DNA of 64,000 nt from Hamadaea sp. (GTDB taxonomy: Bacteria > Actinomycetota > Actinomycetes > Mycobacteriales > Micromonosporaceae). The translations under genes were made by a program, and so were the position numbers. Below are positions 43,552-52,395 of the stretch, one piece after another. Under the pieces are notes generated by a model that worked only from the letters and a program-made list of their open reading frames with translations, ran no database searches and was not told the origin of the DNA. Within the stretch, counting starts at the first letter, position 1. Each line of letters begins with the position of its first letter. The stretch spans positions 29,541-93,540 of the forward strand of contig NZ_JABFVK010000038.1 of the NCBI RefSeq assembly GCF_013362815.1. The letters run 5' to 3'.

Positions 43552-44583
43552 ATGGCTCGCCAGATCACCCTCGCGTCCCGCCCGGTCGGGTGGCCGACCG
43601 CGGACAACTTCGCGCTGGTCGAGGTGGATACGCCCGCGCCCGCCGAGGGACAGCTGGTGGTACGCAACCTGTTCATGTCGGTGGACCCGTACATGCGGGG
43701 GCGGATGAACGACGTGAAGTCGTACGTGCCGCCGTTCCAGCTCGGGCAGCCGCTCGACGGAGGTGCCGTCGGCGAGGTCGTCGAGTCGCGCGCCGACGGA
43801 TTCGGCCCCGGCGACCTCGTTCTGCATGGGCTGGGCTGGCGCGATGTGGCCGTCCTCGACGCCCGCCACGTACGCAAGGTGGCTCCACTGGACGGGTTGT
43901 CACCTTCGGCGTACCTGGGTGTGCTGGGGATGACCTCCTTGACGGCGTACGCCGGACTGCTGGACGTCGCCGAGTTCAAGCCGGGCGACGCGGTCTTCGT
44001 CTCCGGGGCCGCCGGAGCGGTCGGGAGCATCGCCGGGCAGATCGCCAAGCTCAAGGGCGCGTCCCGGGTGATCGGCAGCGCGGGTTCGGCCGAGAAGGTC
44101 GCGCACCTGCTCGATCTCGGGTTCGACGCGGCCTTCAACTACAAGGACGCCGCCGGGGAGCGCTCGCGCGAGCCACAGGGAGTGCAATCAGTCGCCCAGC
44201 AGCTTAAGCAGGCCGCACCGGACGGTATCGACGTGTACTTCGACAACGTCGGCGGGGACCACCTCGAAGCGGCGATCAGCTCACTCAACCAGCACGGGCG
44301 GGTCGCCTTGTGCGGGGCGATCGCGGCGTACAACGACACGGCGCCACCTGCCGCGCCCCGGAACCTGGCGCTCGCGATCGGCAAGCGCCTGACCTTGCGC
44401 GGTTTCATCGTCAACGACCACTCGGCGCGGATGCCCGAGATGGTCGCCGAGATCAGCGGCTGGCTGCGCGATGGCAAGCTGTCCTTCCAGGAGACCGTCG
44501 TCGACGGGCTGGACAACGCTCCCGACGCGTTCCTCGGCCTGCTGCGGGGCGAGAACACGGGCAAGATGGTCGTCCGCATCTGA
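43552..44583 (+). CDS. NADP-dependent oxidoreductase (MDR, alkenal/one oxidoreductase type)
   Basis: 343-aa zinc-free medium-chain reductase. NLFMSVDPYMRGRM and the glycine-rich AGAVGSIAGQIAKLKGASRVIGSAGS are hallmarks of the prostaglandin/alkenal reductase (PTGR, YncB/CurA) group, which reduces C=C bonds of reactive enals with NADPH. Good ribosome binding site GGAGG. Expected to be induced by reactive carbonyls via the divergent MarR protein (inference). Confidence 0.9.
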   Translation: MARQITLASRPVGWPTADNFALVEVDTPAPAEGQLVVRNLFMSVDPYMRGRMNDVKSYVPPFQLGQPLDGGAVGEVVESRADGFGPGDLVLHGLGWRDVAVLDARHVRKVAPLDGLSPSAYLGVLGMTSLTAYAGLLDVAEFKPGDAVFVSGAAGAVGSIAGQIAKLKGASRVIGSAGSAEKVAHLLDLGFDAAFNYKDAAGERSREPQGVQSVAQQLKQAAPDGIDVYFDNVGGDHLEAAISSLNQHGRVALCGAIAAYNDTAPPAAPRNLALAIGKRLTLRGFIVNDHSARMPEMVAEISGWLRDGKLSFQETVVDGLDNAPDAFLGLLRGENTGKMVVRI

Positions 44584-44610
44584 CGCCGGCGCTCGCTGGA
44601 CCGCCTACTC

Positions 44611-44691
44611 GATCATTGTGCTGCGGAATCGATCAGGGGGCCGTGGACGCGACACGCCGGGCGATCATGCCCGAAAGTTCATGATCGCGCG
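44611..44691. repeat. Family E repeat, copy 2
   Basis: Same order as copy 1 (cgatcagg, ggacgcgacacgccggg, cgatcatgcccga, agttcatgatcgcgc). Its final gcgcggaaaa is the first unit of the tandem array that follows. Confidence 0.8.
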
Positions 44692-44770
44692 GAAAAGGCG
44701 GGCGGAAAGGGCGCGCGGAAAGGGCGGGCGGAAAAGGGCGCGCGGAAAAGGCGGGCGGGAAGGACGGGAC
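44684..44770. repeat. G-rich tandem array, about six 13-14 bp units
   Basis: Alternating gcgcgcggaaa and ggcgggcggaaa units. It begins within the family E repeat and ends just before the ClC gene's stop codon at 44789. No spacers, so not a CRISPR. Probably slippage expansion from the end of the E element. Confidence 0.8.
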
Positions 44771-44788
44771 GGTCCGGGGCGGGTGGGG

Positions 44789-46045
44789 TCAGTCGGCGGG
44801 GGCGACGGTTTCGACGGTCGGCTGGGCCCGACGGTCCAGGAACTTCGTCGTCAGCCAGGCTGCGGCGACGGCGAGTACCGCGGGTGGGATGGCGTCGAGG
44901 CTGGACGCGCCGACGAGGAGGCCCGCGAACAGCAGCGGCGAGAAGATCAGCCGCGTCTGGGCGGCCATGCCCGCGCCCGCCCCAGCGGCCAGGGCCAGCG
45001 TCGGGGAGGCGTCGAACCACACGACGCCCAGCGAGGCGATGGCGACCCCGAGGAACACCGCCGGGAAGATCGGGCCGCCTCGGAACCCGCAACCGAGGCA
45101 GACGGCGTACGCGAGGAATTTGGTGGCCAACAGGATCAGCACGATCTTCGTCGAGTCCGCCGTCGCGACGACACCGACCGAGGCCTGCCCGGAGAAGAGC
45201 ACGTCCTGCGAGTTCGCGCCGAGCGCGCGAGCCAGCAACGCGAGCAGTCCGACGGCGAGGCCACCGGCCGGCAGAAGAGCCGGCATCGGCAGCTTCACCG
45301 TCGACACCCGCAGGCCGAGCTGCCGGACCCAGGCGACGACGAACGCGGAGAGTACGCCGGCGACGATCACGATCAAGAGCTCGCCCACGTGCACTCCGGT
45401 GTACGCGGGCAGGTCGGGCACGACCAACCCAGGTGCGTTCAGCCCGCCCCAGGAGCCGAAGCCGATGAAGATCAGGTAGCCGATGGCGGCCGCCACCAGT
45501 CCGGGCAGCAGCACCGGAAGCAGCCGGGCGCCCAGCCCGATGCCGCCTTCGACGAGCAGCATCCCCGCCACCAGCGGCCCACCGAACAGGGCGGAGATGG
45601 CGGAGAACTCGCCGGCGTTGGACAGCACCGCGGTGCCTTGTTTGTCGAGCTTGACGAAGTGGGTCACCGTCATGCCGACGACCGAGCCGAGCGCGATGAC
45701 CGGAGCCTCCGGGCCGAGGACCGCCCCGTACGACAGGGAGCCGAGCGCGGCGAGGATCACGCCGGGGGCGTACGCGACCGGCGTCGGCGAAGTGCTCAAG
45801 CCTTCCAGCGGGGAATGGCCGCCGTCCCCGGGCAGGAATCGGCGGGCGAGCACCACGATGACCGCACCCAGGACGGGCAGCGAGACGACGGCGTACCACG
45901 GTGGCTCGCCTTCGCCCCAGAGCCAGTGCTCCAGCCAGTGCACGGCGGCGAGGAACAGGGCGGCCACCAGGGCGGCGGGTATGCCGATCGCCGCGCCGAG
46001 CAGGATGAGCCGCAGGTACGCGCGCCCGGTGGGTGGTTCCGCCAT
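44789..46045 (-). CDS. ClC-type chloride channel/transporter
   Basis: 418-aa membrane protein of the voltage-gated chloride channel fold with about ten to twelve helices. GPEAPVIALGS stands where the family's GREGP filter helix is, and EFSAISALFGGP is the second-half start; the GSGIP equivalent is replaced by GDGGHSP. These variant filter motifs place it in a divergent actinobacterial branch, so ion selectivity (Cl-, F- or other) is uncertain. It is divergent from the HdeD-like gene. Confidence 0.87.
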   Translation of the reverse strand: MAEPPTGRAYLRLILLGAAIGIPAALVAALFLAAVHWLEHWLWGEGEPPWYAVVSLPVLGAVIVVLARRFLPGDGGHSPLEGLSTSPTPVAYAPGVILAALGSLSYGAVLGPEAPVIALGSVVGMTVTHFVKLDKQGTAVLSNAGEFSAISALFGGPLVAGMLLVEGGIGLGARLLPVLLPGLVAAAIGYLIFIGFGSWGGLNAPGLVVPDLPAYTGVHVGELLIVIVAGVLSAFVVAWVRQLGLRVSTVKLPMPALLPAGGLAVGLLALLARALGANSQDVLFSGQASVGVVATADSTKIVLILLATKFLAYAVCLGCGFRGGPIFPAVFLGVAIASLGVVWFDASPTLALAAGAGAGMAAQTRLIFSPLLFAGLLVGASSLDAIPPAVLAVAAAWLTTKFLDRRAQPTVETVAPAD

Positions 46046-46105
46046 GCCCGCCCCCGTCTCCTCGATTCAGCCACATTTCAGGCGAATTAGCCTCATATTA
46101 GAGCC

Positions 46106-46684
46106 ATGACGACAGCAAGCATGCCCAAGATGCCCCGATCCGCTGGGATGTCCAAGACAGCCGGTGGAATGCCCTGGTGGCTGTTCCTCATCACCGGCAC
46201 GGCGTGGATCATCATCAGCTGGTTCGTCCTCGGCTTCGACAGCCGGAGCGTCGCCTCGATCGCGGCCCTCGCCGGAGCCGTCGTCCTCGTGGCCGCGGCC
46301 GCCGAGTTGTTCCAGATGTTCACCGCGCCCGGCTGGAAATGGCTGCACGGCGTACTGGCGGCGCTGTTCCTGGTCACGGGCATCCTGTGCTGGACCAACC
46401 CCGGCAAGACGGTGTTCTGGCTCGCCGCGTTCGTCGGCTGGTACCTGCTCTTCAAGGGGATCGCCGACATCATCCTGGCCTTCCTCACCAAGGCCGAGAA
46501 CGACGCGTGGTGGCTCGGCTTGATCGTCGGCATCGTCGAGGTGCTGCTCGGCTTCTGGGCGGCCGGCCGGTTCACCCGCTCGCTCTACACGCTCATCGTG
46601 CTGGTGGCGGCGATCTGCCTGGCCCGGGGCATCACCGACATCATCATGGCGTTCCGCGTACGCAAGCTGCAGCACGCCGAGTGA
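46106..46684 (+). CDS. HdeD/DUF308-family membrane protein
   Basis: 192-aa protein with six hydrophobic segments in the HdeD pattern (LFLITGTAWIIISWFVL, GWYLLFKGIADIILAF, IVLVAAICLARGITDIIMAF), where pairs of helices repeat. In E. coli, HdeD aids acid resistance; for this protein the role is unknown. It lies seven bases before the next membrane-protein gene, so they are co-transcribed. A weak palindrome aggcgaattagcct lies upstream. Confidence 0.86.
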   Translation: MTTASMPKMPRSAGMSKTAGGMPWWLFLITGTAWIIISWFVLGFDSRSVASIAALAGAVVLVAAAAELFQMFTAPGWKWLHGVLAALFLVTGILCWTNPGKTVFWLAAFVGWYLLFKGIADIILAFLTKAENDAWWLGLIVGIVEVLLGFWAAGRFTRSLYTLIVLVAAICLARGITDIIMAFRVRKLQHAE

Positions 46685-46691
46685 GCGCCGG

Positions 46692-47855
46692 ATGCGGACT
46701 CTACGGTGGACCGGAGCCGTCGTCCTCCTGGTGATCTCCAGTCTGCTGGTGGTCGCCTCGGTGACGGCCCGGTTCGCCCGCTCCGAACTGCTGAACACCG
46801 ACCGATACGTCGAGACCGTCGCGCCGTTGGCGAGCGATCCCGGCGTGCAGCAGGCGATCACCACGCGCGTGACCGACGCGGTGATGGCCTCGGCCGATCT
46901 GCCCGCCCTGATCCAGCAACTCGCCGAGGCGACGGGGATCAAGGCCGCGCCGCAGGCCGCCACGCTGGCCGCCCCGGCCATCACCAACTGGATCCAGGGC
47001 CAGGTCAAGCGGATCGTCGGCGACCTCGTCTCGTCACCCCAGTTCGCCACTCTGTGGACCGAGGTGAACCGCTCCGCGCATACGCAGATCGACAAGTTGC
47101 TGACCGGTGAGGACGGCACCGTCGTCTCCACACAGGACACCGACATCGTGATCAATCTCGGTCCGGTCGTGGCAGCCGCCCGGGACAACCTCGTCGCCCG
47201 GGGCTGGGGCTTTCTCAGCAAGGTCCCCGACGTCTCGATCCCCTACACCGTCGCCACCATCGACGATCTTCCGCAGATCCAGCGGTACGTGAAGCTGCTG
47301 GACAAGGCGGGGACCTGGCTGCCGATCCTGGCGCTGGTCCTGCTCGGACTGGGCGTGTGGTGTGCGCCGAACCATCGGCGGGCGCTGCTCGTCGGGCTCG
47401 TCATCAGCGCCGTCCTGCTGCTGATCACGCTGGCGGCGTACGCGATCTTCCGGAACCGCTATGCGGACAAGCTGACCGCCAAGGGCTTCAACGCCGACGT
47501 GGCGCTCACGGTCTGGGATCAGCTCCTGCGGTACTTCGTCATCGCGCTGGCGACGACGACGGTCGCGGCGGCGCTGGCCGCGATCTGGGTGTATCTGGCC
47601 GGACCGGGCCGGGGCGCCCGGCTGTTCCGCCGGGGCGTCAACACCGCGATCGATCCGGTCGGCCGCGCGATCGGCCCGCAGCCCGGCGTACGCCGATTCA
47701 TCCATCGGTGGCAACCATGGATCGCCGTGATCCTCGCCGCCGGGGCGATGTGGTGGCTGCTCGCCAGTCCGACCGTCGCGACAGCCTTCCTCATCGTGGC
47801 GGTGGTCGCCCTGCTCACGGCCGTGATCACTCTGCTGAGGCGACTGCCTGCCTGA
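46692..47855 (+). CDS. Four-helix membrane protein with a large outer loop
   Basis: 387 aa. One N-terminal membrane segment, an extracytoplasmic helical domain of about 180 residues (SELLNTDRYVETVAPLASDPGVQQAITTRVTDAVM...), then three membrane segments near the C-terminus. Actinobacterial proteins of this layout are widespread but unnamed as far as I know. Second gene of the unit with the HdeD-like gene; the pairing suggests envelope stress or acid-response work, which is inference. Confidence 0.72.
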   Translation: MRTLRWTGAVVLLVISSLLVVASVTARFARSELLNTDRYVETVAPLASDPGVQQAITTRVTDAVMASADLPALIQQLAEATGIKAAPQAATLAAPAITNWIQGQVKRIVGDLVSSPQFATLWTEVNRSAHTQIDKLLTGEDGTVVSTQDTDIVINLGPVVAAARDNLVARGWGFLSKVPDVSIPYTVATIDDLPQIQRYVKLLDKAGTWLPILALVLLGLGVWCAPNHRRALLVGLVISAVLLLITLAAYAIFRNRYADKLTAKGFNADVALTVWDQLLRYFVIALATTTVAAALAAIWVYLAGPGRGARLFRRGVNTAIDPVGRAIGPQPGVRRFIHRWQPWIAVILAAGAMWWLLASPTVATAFLIVAVVALLTAVITLLRRLPA

Positions 47856-47973
47856 TAGTGCCGGACGAAGACCGCCCCGTTGTGCGTATCAGATGGGACT
47901 TGTGATGGATGTCTTTGTGGACGGTCGTGGTGTTAGTTTGTAGCCGGCCGGTCACGCTCTGGGGAGGCGGCGT

Positions 47974-48558
47974 ATGGACCGAGAGATCCGGGTCGATCCC
48001 GCGGCGTTGCGGGATTTCACGAAGGACCTCACGTCGATCTTGAACGATGTTCTGCAACCGGGTCTGGAACGGCAGAAATACCTGTTCACCGACCCGGTGA
48101 CGTTCGGTGAGCACAATCCGAGCGGCGAACTGTTCCAACGCCGGACGGAGACGTCCGATGCGATCCTCGCGGGGCACGAGAACCTGTCGAAGCAGATCGC
48201 GTCCTTTCAGTTTCTGATCGAGGCGGTCGGCAAGATCGCCGACGGTTACCAATCGGCGGACGCCCTGTCCGAAGGCGCTCTGCAGACGGTCTTGCAGCGT
48301 ACGGCGGGGGTCGTGCCGGGCATCAACACGCCCGCCGCGGCGTCGACCGGGCCCGCGCCGTCGGCCGACAGCCCGCCACCGCCCGCAGACGTCACGCCGC
48401 CGGCCGCGGGTGATCCACCGACTCCATCGGCCGGCGACCCGCCGGCTGATCCCGTCGTGACGCAAGATCCCGTGGTGGAGCCGGAGCCGGTGTCCGTGCC
48501 GGAGTCGGTGCCGCTGGACAACGACAGCATGGAGCCGGTGAAGGTGGTGGAGGGCTGA
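47974..48558 (+). CDS. WXG100/ESX-substrate-like helical protein
   Basis: 194 aa. Residues 1-115 are helical with a polar face, as in type VII secreted helical-hairpin proteins, and Tyr92-Asp96 (YQSAD) fits the YxxxD/E export signal. The C-terminal 75 residues are Pro/Asp/Val-rich and disordered. No central WxG is seen. GGGGAGG ribosome binding site; TAGTTT at about 47934 is a possible -10. The stop shares its A with the next start codon, forming a two-gene unit. No ESX secretion genes are in the window. Confidence 0.66.
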   Translation: MDREIRVDPAALRDFTKDLTSILNDVLQPGLERQKYLFTDPVTFGEHNPSGELFQRRTETSDAILAGHENLSKQIASFQFLIEAVGKIADGYQSADALSEGALQTVLQRTAGVVPGINTPAAASTGPAPSADSPPPPADVTPPAAGDPPTPSAGDPPADPVVTQDPVVEPEPVSVPESVPLDNDSMEPVKVVEG

Positions 48559-49829
48559 TGGCGGCTCCCTGGCAGGTCAACTGGCAGGCGTACGACGTGC
48601 CCCGGATCGCCGAGGCGGTGCAGCCCGACCCGCACGAGCGGGACATCATCCCAGCCGCGACCGCGGTCGGCGATCTGCTCGCGCATGCGGCCGATCTGCT
48701 GCTGCGCGCGGTCGGGAAACTCGAGAAGTCCTGGTCGGACAAGTCCGACGCGGCAGCCGAGACGTACGCGATAGCCCGCGCACTGGCCGCCTCGCTGAAG
48801 GGCGACTCCGAGACGTATCACCAGCTCGCGGCGGACGTCGGCCGAGTCGTCGACCAGATCGACCTGGCGCGCCGGGACGTCGAACCCGTGCTGCAGGACT
48901 GGCTCCTGCTCGGTCAGTCGGCCACGGCGACGACGACCTCGCTGACCACCGCTGCGCAGGAACTCAACCGCCGCGCCCGCGGCGCGATGGGCCGGATGGA
49001 CAAGGCCGTCTCGCAGATGCAGGTCAACCGGCCGACCGCGTACAGCCCGAAGATCCTCCCGGTTTCGGTGGAGTCCGACCACGGCCGCAAGGACGATCGG
49101 CCGCGGCGCGAACCGCGTACCGATCCCGAGGGTTCGCGTCACGTTCCGCTACCGCGCGCCGTCATCGTTGCGGCCGGTGCCGTCCTCGCCCCGGCCGTCG
49201 GCTGGGCGCCCACGCCCGGACTGCCCGGCGTTTCCACTACCGTCTCCTCCTCCGCCTACTCGCCGTCGGCGGCCAGCTCGGGCGGGAATCGGTCCGCCGC
49301 GGAGGTGCTGAACGAACGGGCCAGCGCGCACGTCTACGATCACGCCTACGCGTCCGCTGACGACTCCTCGAGCGGTGGCTACGACGGACCCGGCCCGACG
49401 CTGACCGGTGGTGGCGGGCCGCCGATGACCCCGATGACCCCGGGCGCGCCGGTCTCGATGATGCCGCTCGGCATGAACAGCGGGATGGCGCCGGGCGGTG
49501 GGGCGCTCGTCCTGCCCGGTCCGGGCGTCGGCGGCGGCGGCGTACTGCGCAAGGCCACGATGAGCTGGAGCGCCACCCCCGCCCCGCAGACCGGCACCGT
49601 CATCGATGGCACTCGCGGCGGCCAGCTCGCCGACTGGGCGGCCGGCCTGCCGAAACCCACGGCGCAACCGGTGGGCACGCCTACCTGGCAAGTCGCGCGC
49701 GGTGGGCCCGGCGTGATCGGCCCCGGTTCCGTGCTCGGGCCGGGCGCGCGTCAGGCCGAGGATGAGCGGTCTCTCAAGAAGTGGTACGCCGAACTCGCTA
49801 CCCCTTGGCGTGAGTCCGGTCCTTCGTGA
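48558..49829 (+). CDS. PPE-like/ESX-associated large protein
   Basis: 423 aa. The first 155 residues are helical (LLAHAADLLLRAVGKLEKSWSDKSDAAAETYAIARALAASLKG), like the N-terminal bundle of PPE or other large type VII partners. Then a hydrophobic stretch (AVIVAAGAVLAPAVG), and a long Gly/Pro/Met-rich, low-complexity region (GGGGPPMTPMTPGAPVSMMPLGMNSGM) to a short charged end. The TGATG junction couples it to the smaller helical protein, and the two may form a heterodimer as PE/PPE pairs do. I recognise no exact family. Confidence 0.65.
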   Translation: MAAPWQVNWQAYDVPRIAEAVQPDPHERDIIPAATAVGDLLAHAADLLLRAVGKLEKSWSDKSDAAAETYAIARALAASLKGDSETYHQLAADVGRVVDQIDLARRDVEPVLQDWLLLGQSATATTTSLTTAAQELNRRARGAMGRMDKAVSQMQVNRPTAYSPKILPVSVESDHGRKDDRPRREPRTDPEGSRHVPLPRAVIVAAGAVLAPAVGWAPTPGLPGVSTTVSSSAYSPSAASSGGNRSAAEVLNERASAHVYDHAYASADDSSSGGYDGPGPTLTGGGGPPMTPMTPGAPVSMMPLGMNSGMAPGGGALVLPGPGVGGGGVLRKATMSWSATPAPQTGTVIDGTRGGQLADWAAGLPKPTAQPVGTPTWQVARGGPGVIGPGSVLGPGARQAEDERSLKKWYAELATPWRESGPS

Positions 49830-49850
49830 CCTTGGCCGGGTGGTTCTTCA

Positions 49851-49900
49851 TGATCTAGGCGAGAAATGGTGGCTCTGGCAACCCATTCTCGCCTAGATCA
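49851..49900. terminator. Hairpin tgatctaggcgagaa/ttctcgcctagatca
   Basis: A perfect 15-bp stem between the convergent genes ending at 49829 and 49909; likely two-way terminator. Its GATCTAG arms differ from families A-E. Confidence 0.8.
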
Positions 49901-49908
49901 CCTTCGGG

Positions 49909-51570
49909 TCACCCGCGGAGACGGCGTACGACGGCGCGGGCGAACTGCTTCGGGTGCCGGATCTTCGCGGCGTACCGGACGTATTTAAACAACCGGTGAT
50001 TCCGGATCGCCTCATAGCGCTGCACGTTCACCCGCATCTCGCGGATGCGCTGTTCGCGTACTTTGAGCTGCTTGTCGCGGAACCCGAGGGTGCGCTCCAG
50101 CCCGAAGACATGCCCCTGCAATTCGGCCAGCTCATGACGCGCCGCTTCGGCCTCAGCCAGGGCCGATCGCACGTCCACAGTCGACTCGTCGACGATGGGC
50201 TCGGTGGCGGCCGCGACGGCATCGGCGATCTCCCGGCCGCGTTCCACAGTAGACGTGGCGGCGGTGTCGCCCGACATGCGTAGCAGTGTGGCGACCAACT
50301 CATCGCCCGCCATCCAGGGCGGCCAAGGATGCCGTCGGCGGCCACCGACAAGGCGGTCGCGCCAGCGATGCCAAGCGGCGGCGAGGACTTCTCCGGCGGT
50401 GGCCGGTTCGGTGGTCGCCCAGCCGTAGAAGCCCGATGTGAAGCCGCTTCCGTCGTAGACGAGATCGTCGAAGCAGAGCACGTCCGACGACGACCGCGTA
50501 CGCACCCAGGCCCCCAGCTCGGCGGCGAGCGCCCGGATGCCGGGGACGTCACCGGCGGCGGCCAGCCGGAACAGCACGTCCTCCGCCGTCGGGGCATCCG
50601 GCAGCGTACGCGTGCCGACCCGGGCGCGGAGCCCGTCCGGTGCACTCGGCCGGCCTGCTGCGTCCAGAATCCAGCCGGAGTCGGACCGGTCGACGGCGAC
50701 GGTCACTCCGTCGGCCGCACCCTCGGCGTACGCGAGCCGGGTCGGATTGCCGCGCAGGAGCAGCCAGCTCTGGGGGACCGCGCCGAGCTGACCGGCGAGC
50801 GCGGCTGCTTCGGCGCTCTCCCCGATCGGGGCGAGCAACGGCGTCTGCTGCGCCGTGGCTTGCAGTCCGCGTACGCCCAACCGGCAGAGCAGGCTGCCCG
50901 GCCGGGCTGCGTCGGCGGCCCTCACCTCGATCAGCGTATGCGCGCCGAAGTTCGCGTACGCCACCGCACCGGAGACGCCGGCGCGCTCGGCGGCTTGGGT
51001 GAAGGCGGTCACGGATCCGGGCCGTTGGGGGTCGTCTCGTAGCGGCCACCACTCGTTGTCGCCGTGCCGTTCGTCGAGCCCGCGCCGGTCGAGCAGGCTG
51101 GTGAGGGAGAATCCGTTCTCCAGGCCGAGAATGAGCGCGGCGTCCACAGTGGCGTGCTTGAGTAGTTGGGCAAGCCGTTCCGGCCAGCTCAGATCGGGGC
51201 TGTCCGCCCCGAGGACCCGGTCAAGGCCGTCGATCGCGACGACGGCGTCATAGGGCTCGACCGAGGTGCTCGCCAGCCCGTCGAGGGCGCCCGCGACGAC
51301 GTCCCATCGAGCGCTGGCGGCGGCTAGCTCGGTGGCGTCGCTGACCGAGCGGAGCAGCACGGTGACGTGATCACTCCGGTCGGCGACGAGGTCGAGCACG
51401 TCCCGGCCGTGCGGTCCGACGACGAGCGTACGCCCGGCGCGGGGCAGCAGGTCCGACAGCAGCCGGCAGACGACCGGTCCCCCGGCCGGGGGCATTCCCG
51501 GCTGATTCAGGTCGCTCCAGGGCTGCATCTCGCCGCGGACGACGCGTACGGAGCTGTCGATGTCAGTCAC
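49909..51570 (-). CDS. Methyltransferase-like protein with coiled coil (glycan cluster)
   Basis: 553 aa. The N-terminal third looks like a Rossmann methyltransferase fold (TLVVGPHGRDVLDLVADRSDHVTVLLRS..., YDAVVAIDGLDRVLG), though the SAM loop reads GPHG rather than GxGxG. The middle is of unknown fold; residues about 470-520 are a charged coiled coil (ALAEAEAARHELAELQGHVFGLERTL), and the end is basic (HPKQFARAVVRRLRG) as in membrane-bound glycan enzymes. Its start overlaps the preceding gene by eight bases; third in the operon that starts at 54891. Likely modifies or polymerises a surface glycan. Confidence 0.68.
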   Translation of the reverse strand: MTDIDSSVRVVRGEMQPWSDLNQPGMPPAGGPVVCRLLSDLLPRAGRTLVVGPHGRDVLDLVADRSDHVTVLLRSVSDATELAAASARWDVVAGALDGLASTSVEPYDAVVAIDGLDRVLGADSPDLSWPERLAQLLKHATVDAALILGLENGFSLTSLLDRRGLDERHGDNEWWPLRDDPQRPGSVTAFTQAAERAGVSGAVAYANFGAHTLIEVRAADAARPGSLLCRLGVRGLQATAQQTPLLAPIGESAEAAALAGQLGAVPQSWLLLRGNPTRLAYAEGAADGVTVAVDRSDSGWILDAAGRPSAPDGLRARVGTRTLPDAPTAEDVLFRLAAAGDVPGIRALAAELGAWVRTRSSSDVLCFDDLVYDGSGFTSGFYGWATTEPATAGEVLAAAWHRWRDRLVGGRRRHPWPPWMAGDELVATLLRMSGDTAATSTVERGREIADAVAAATEPIVDESTVDVRSALAEAEAARHELAELQGHVFGLERTLGFRDKQLKVREQRIREMRVNVQRYEAIRNHRLFKYVRYAAKIRHPKQFARAVVRRLRG

Positions 51571-52393
51571 GGTCCCTCCAGTCGAAGAGCATCCGCATCT
51601 CCTCGGGTGGCAGCAGCCACGCTCGGCCCAGTTCCTCGTCGGTGATCTCGCGGGCAGCGACCGGATCGATCTGCTTGCCGATCATCTCCGGCCACAGCCG
51701 CCCGATCCGCTGTACGCCGCCGAACAGCGGGTTCTCCCCGGCCAGTTCCATCGGGTCGCCGTAGACGGCCGGTTCGCAGCCGACCGACACGCCGTAGAAG
51801 ATCGCCGTGGCGAGCCGGTTGGACGCGACCCGCTTGTGCCGCCGGAACGCCTCCAGTTGCTTGTGCAGGAAACGCCGATCGGTGCCCTCGTAGTTCCAGC
51901 CGCGCTGACCGAAGCAGACGACGTCGAACCCGGCCTTCTCGTAGTGCTGACGGATCTCCCGGCGGGCGTACTCGGTGTAGTAGAGGCTGATCGTCACCGG
52001 GCCCCGCTCGGTCTCCTTGATCTCGTCGATCAACCGTCGATGGTTGCCGGAGATCTTGCCGCCCTCCCAGCCGTGGAAGAGGAACCAGAGGGTGCCCTCG
52101 CGCTTGTCCTCCGGCACCACGCCGAGATGCGATTCCAGCTGGAGCAGGTAGAGCCAGGGCGCGCCGACCACGTGGTAGTTCCGGCGACCGAGGTAGTGAC
52201 CGCGGCGGCGCGGCCAATCGCTCCACACGTACCGCCAGGCTCCGTCGAAGAACTCGTGGACCGGATTCCAGCCGCACCCGATGTTCCAGCCGTGCTGGAG
52301 GTAGCCCCGCAATCGAGGGGGGAACTCGTCGTCGAGTCCGGCGTACCGCGCAAGGATGTGGGCTTGCCCGTAGTAATGGTTGTGGTGGTGCAT
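51563..52393 (-). CDS. Glycan-cluster protein of unknown function
   Basis: 276 aa. Begins with His-rich MHHHNHYYGQ. YLQHGWNIGCGWNP, APWLYLLQLE and LWFLFHGWEGG resemble parts of GT-B glycosyltransferases or fucosyltransferase-like proteins, but no donor-binding motif is certain. The start ATG 52393 lies two bases after the glycosyltransferase stop; longer frames lie inside that gene. Overlaps the downstream methyltransferase-like gene. Role in the same glycan pathway is inferred from tight coupling. Confidence 0.65.
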   Translation of the reverse strand: MHHHNHYYGQAHILARYAGLDDEFPPRLRGYLQHGWNIGCGWNPVHEFFDGAWRYVWSDWPRRRGHYLGRRNYHVVGAPWLYLLQLESHLGVVPEDKREGTLWFLFHGWEGGKISGNHRRLIDEIKETERGPVTISLYYTEYARREIRQHYEKAGFDVVCFGQRGWNYEGTDRRFLHKQLEAFRRHKRVASNRLATAIFYGVSVGCEPAVYGDPMELAGENPLFGGVQRIGRLWPEMIGKQIDPVAAREITDEELGRAWLLPPEEMRMLFDWRDRD

Positions 52394-52395
52394 GG

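Noticed and set aside
44684..44770. G-rich array as a CRISPR or regulatory iteron set
   Set aside because: No spacers, short 13-14 base units, and location at a gene's 3' end.
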